Source: Mycobacterium sp. ELW1
GTDB lineage: Bacteria > Actinomycetota > Actinomycetes > Mycobacteriales > Mycobacteriaceae
Reading direction: 5' to 3'
DNA: 64,000 bases
Assembly: GCF_008329905.1 (NCBI RefSeq)
Contig: NZ_CP032155.1
Span: 3,472,001 to 3,536,000 of the forward strand
A program made the translations under genes and the position numbers. Below the pieces are notes generated by a model that made no database searches, was not told the origin of the DNA, and worked only from the letters and a program-made list of their open reading frames with translations. Of the stretch, positions 63,150 through 64,000 are shown piece by piece. Each line of letters starts with the position of its first letter. The first letter of the stretch is position 1.

Positions 63150-64000
63150 GCCCAGTTCGGACAAACCGCCGGTCGATGCCATCCTGCAGAAGGTACTGGA
63201 CGCAGTGCCCTTCCAGTTGACCGTCGACGGCGGCATCGATGAGGCGCGTCGCCGGCTGCGCGATCTCCCGCGCCGCCCGGTGCATCCGGACCTGCGGGTG
63301 GAGAACCACCAGATCGACGGGCCGGCAGGACCGATCCCGGTCCGGGTCTACTGGCCGGACTCAGTGACAAATCCCCCGGTGACCATGTACTTCCACGGCG
63401 GCGGCTTCGCCGTCGGCGACCTGGACACCCACGACGGCACAGCCCGCGACCACGCCGTCGCCGCAGGCACACTGGTCGTGTCGGTCGACTATCGGCTGGC
63501 CCCGGAACACCCCTACCCGGCCGCGGTCGACGACGTCTGGGCTGCCACCCGGTGGGTGGCCGACAACGCCGATCGCTTCGGCGCGGACGCCTCACGGCTG
63601 GCGGTGGCCGGCGACTCCGCAGGCGGCACGCTGTCCGCGGTCGTGACCCAGCTGGCCCGGGACAACGACGGCCCGCCGATCGCGTTCCAGCTGCTCTGGT
63701 ACCCGTCGACGATGTGGGACAACTCGCTGCCGTCATTCGCCGAGAACGCCGACGCGCCGGTACTCGACAATGCCGCCATCGAGGCGTTCACCAGGTGGTA
63801 TGCCGGCCATGTCGACCTGACCGACCCGCCCGCCGGCCTGGCGCCGGGCCGGGCCGCCGACCTCTCCGGTCTGCCCCCGGCCTACATCGCCGTCGCCGGC
63901 CATGACCCGCTGCGCGACGACGGCGCCCGCTACGCCGAGCTGCTGGCCGCCGCAGGTGTAACAGTCGACCTGCATTTGGCCGACACATTGGTGCACGGCT
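63148..64000 (+). CDS. HSL-family alpha/beta-hydrolase esterase (LipH/NlhH-like, C-terminus cut by window end)
   Basis: Carboxylesterase of the hormone-sensitive-lipase family. The oxyanion motif [16 protein letters not shown], the nucleophile elbow [13 protein letters not shown] (Ser), and the acid region [17 protein letters not shown] are present. The catalytic His motif (LVHG) is at the very end. ATG 63148 gives [20 protein letters not shown], similar to M. tuberculosis NlhH/LipH, found at the same place next to priA. Residue 284 is the last complete codon; about 30 residues are missing beyond the window. Confidence 0.93.
   Translation, partial: MPSSDKPPVDAILQKVLDAVPFQLTVDGGIDEARRRLRDLPRRPVHPDLRVENHQIDGPAGPIPVRVYWPDSVTNPPVTMYFHGGGFAVGDLDTHDGTARDHAVAAGTLVVSVDYRLAPEHPYPAAVDDVWAATRWVADNADRFGADASRLAVAGDSAGGTLSAVVTQLARDNDGPPIAFQLLWYPSTMWDNSLPSFAENADAPVLDNAAIEAFTRWYAGHVDLTDPPAGLAPGRAADLSGLPPAYIAVAGHDPLRDDGARYAELLAAAGVTVDLHLADTLVHG

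Overview
The window is chromosomal DNA from a GC-rich mycobacterium, most likely a Mycolicibacterium (rapid grower). This rests on gene content and order: ctaB divergent from tkt-tal-zwf-opcA-pgl, ppc, gap-pgk-tpiA-secG, uvrC-rapZ-cuvA-whiA, a riboflavin cluster, lprG with its P55 efflux pump, and ribD-rpe-rsmB-fmt-priA. The same neighbourhood exists in M. tuberculosis (Rv1399c to Rv1451c region) in the opposite orientation. Proteins such as UvrC, RibH, LprG and P55 match their tuberculous counterparts closely. No rRNA, tRNA, insertion sequence or CRISPR array was recognised.

Layout. 0-7.2 kb: haem O synthase (cut by the window edge), then a tightly packed pentose-phosphate operon. 7.2-14.2 kb: an accessory stretch with a large LuxR-type ATPase regulator, an SRPBCC protein, a quinone oxidoreductase, a small coiled-coil protein with a broken 5' end, a CYP140-like P450 lacking the usual I-helix acid, and a DUF309 protein. 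14.2-21.8 kb: ppc, an HNH/DUF222 protein of the 13E12 family, secG and lower glycolysis (tpiA, pgk, gap). 21.9-24.8 kb: a signal-less solute-binding-like protein, a GT2 glycosyltransferase and a MOSC protein. 24.8-29.7 kb: the whiA-cuvA-rapZ-uvrC operon, joined by 4-bp ATGA overlaps.

30.2-37 kb: the riboflavin cluster (ribE, ribBA, ribH, PH-domain protein). Two things disturb it. A roughly 3-kb gene for a secreted, repeat-rich surface protein, apparently frameshifted, lies between ribE and ribBA and is flanked by palindrome-rich non-coding DNA. A 134-bp unit bounded by a 22-bp direct repeat has removed the ribH stop codon and broken its overlap with the next gene. 37.1-39.4 kb: lprG and the P55 pump.

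39.4-53.3 kb: an accessory catabolic cluster of eleven collinear, mostly overlapping genes. It encodes a Tat-lipoprotein solute-binding protein, a complete Dpp/Opp-type ABC importer, an M20 amidohydrolase, an APC permease, a class III aminotransferase, an FGGY kinase, a glucosamine-6-phosphate deaminase-like enzyme and a diaminopimelate decarboxylase-like enzyme. A divergent GntR/UTRA regulator and a perfect 16-bp palindrome control the head of the cluster. This is the best candidate for an undescribed system: uptake and breakdown of a peptide- or amino-sugar-linked compound, possibly cell-wall derived. The substrate is inferred, not shown.

53.4-64 kb: a DJ-1/PfpI protein, ribD-rpe-rsmB-fmt, a LemA/DUF2207 pair, a helicase-degenerate PriA, a YhhN-family protein and a divergent HSL-family esterase cut by the window end.
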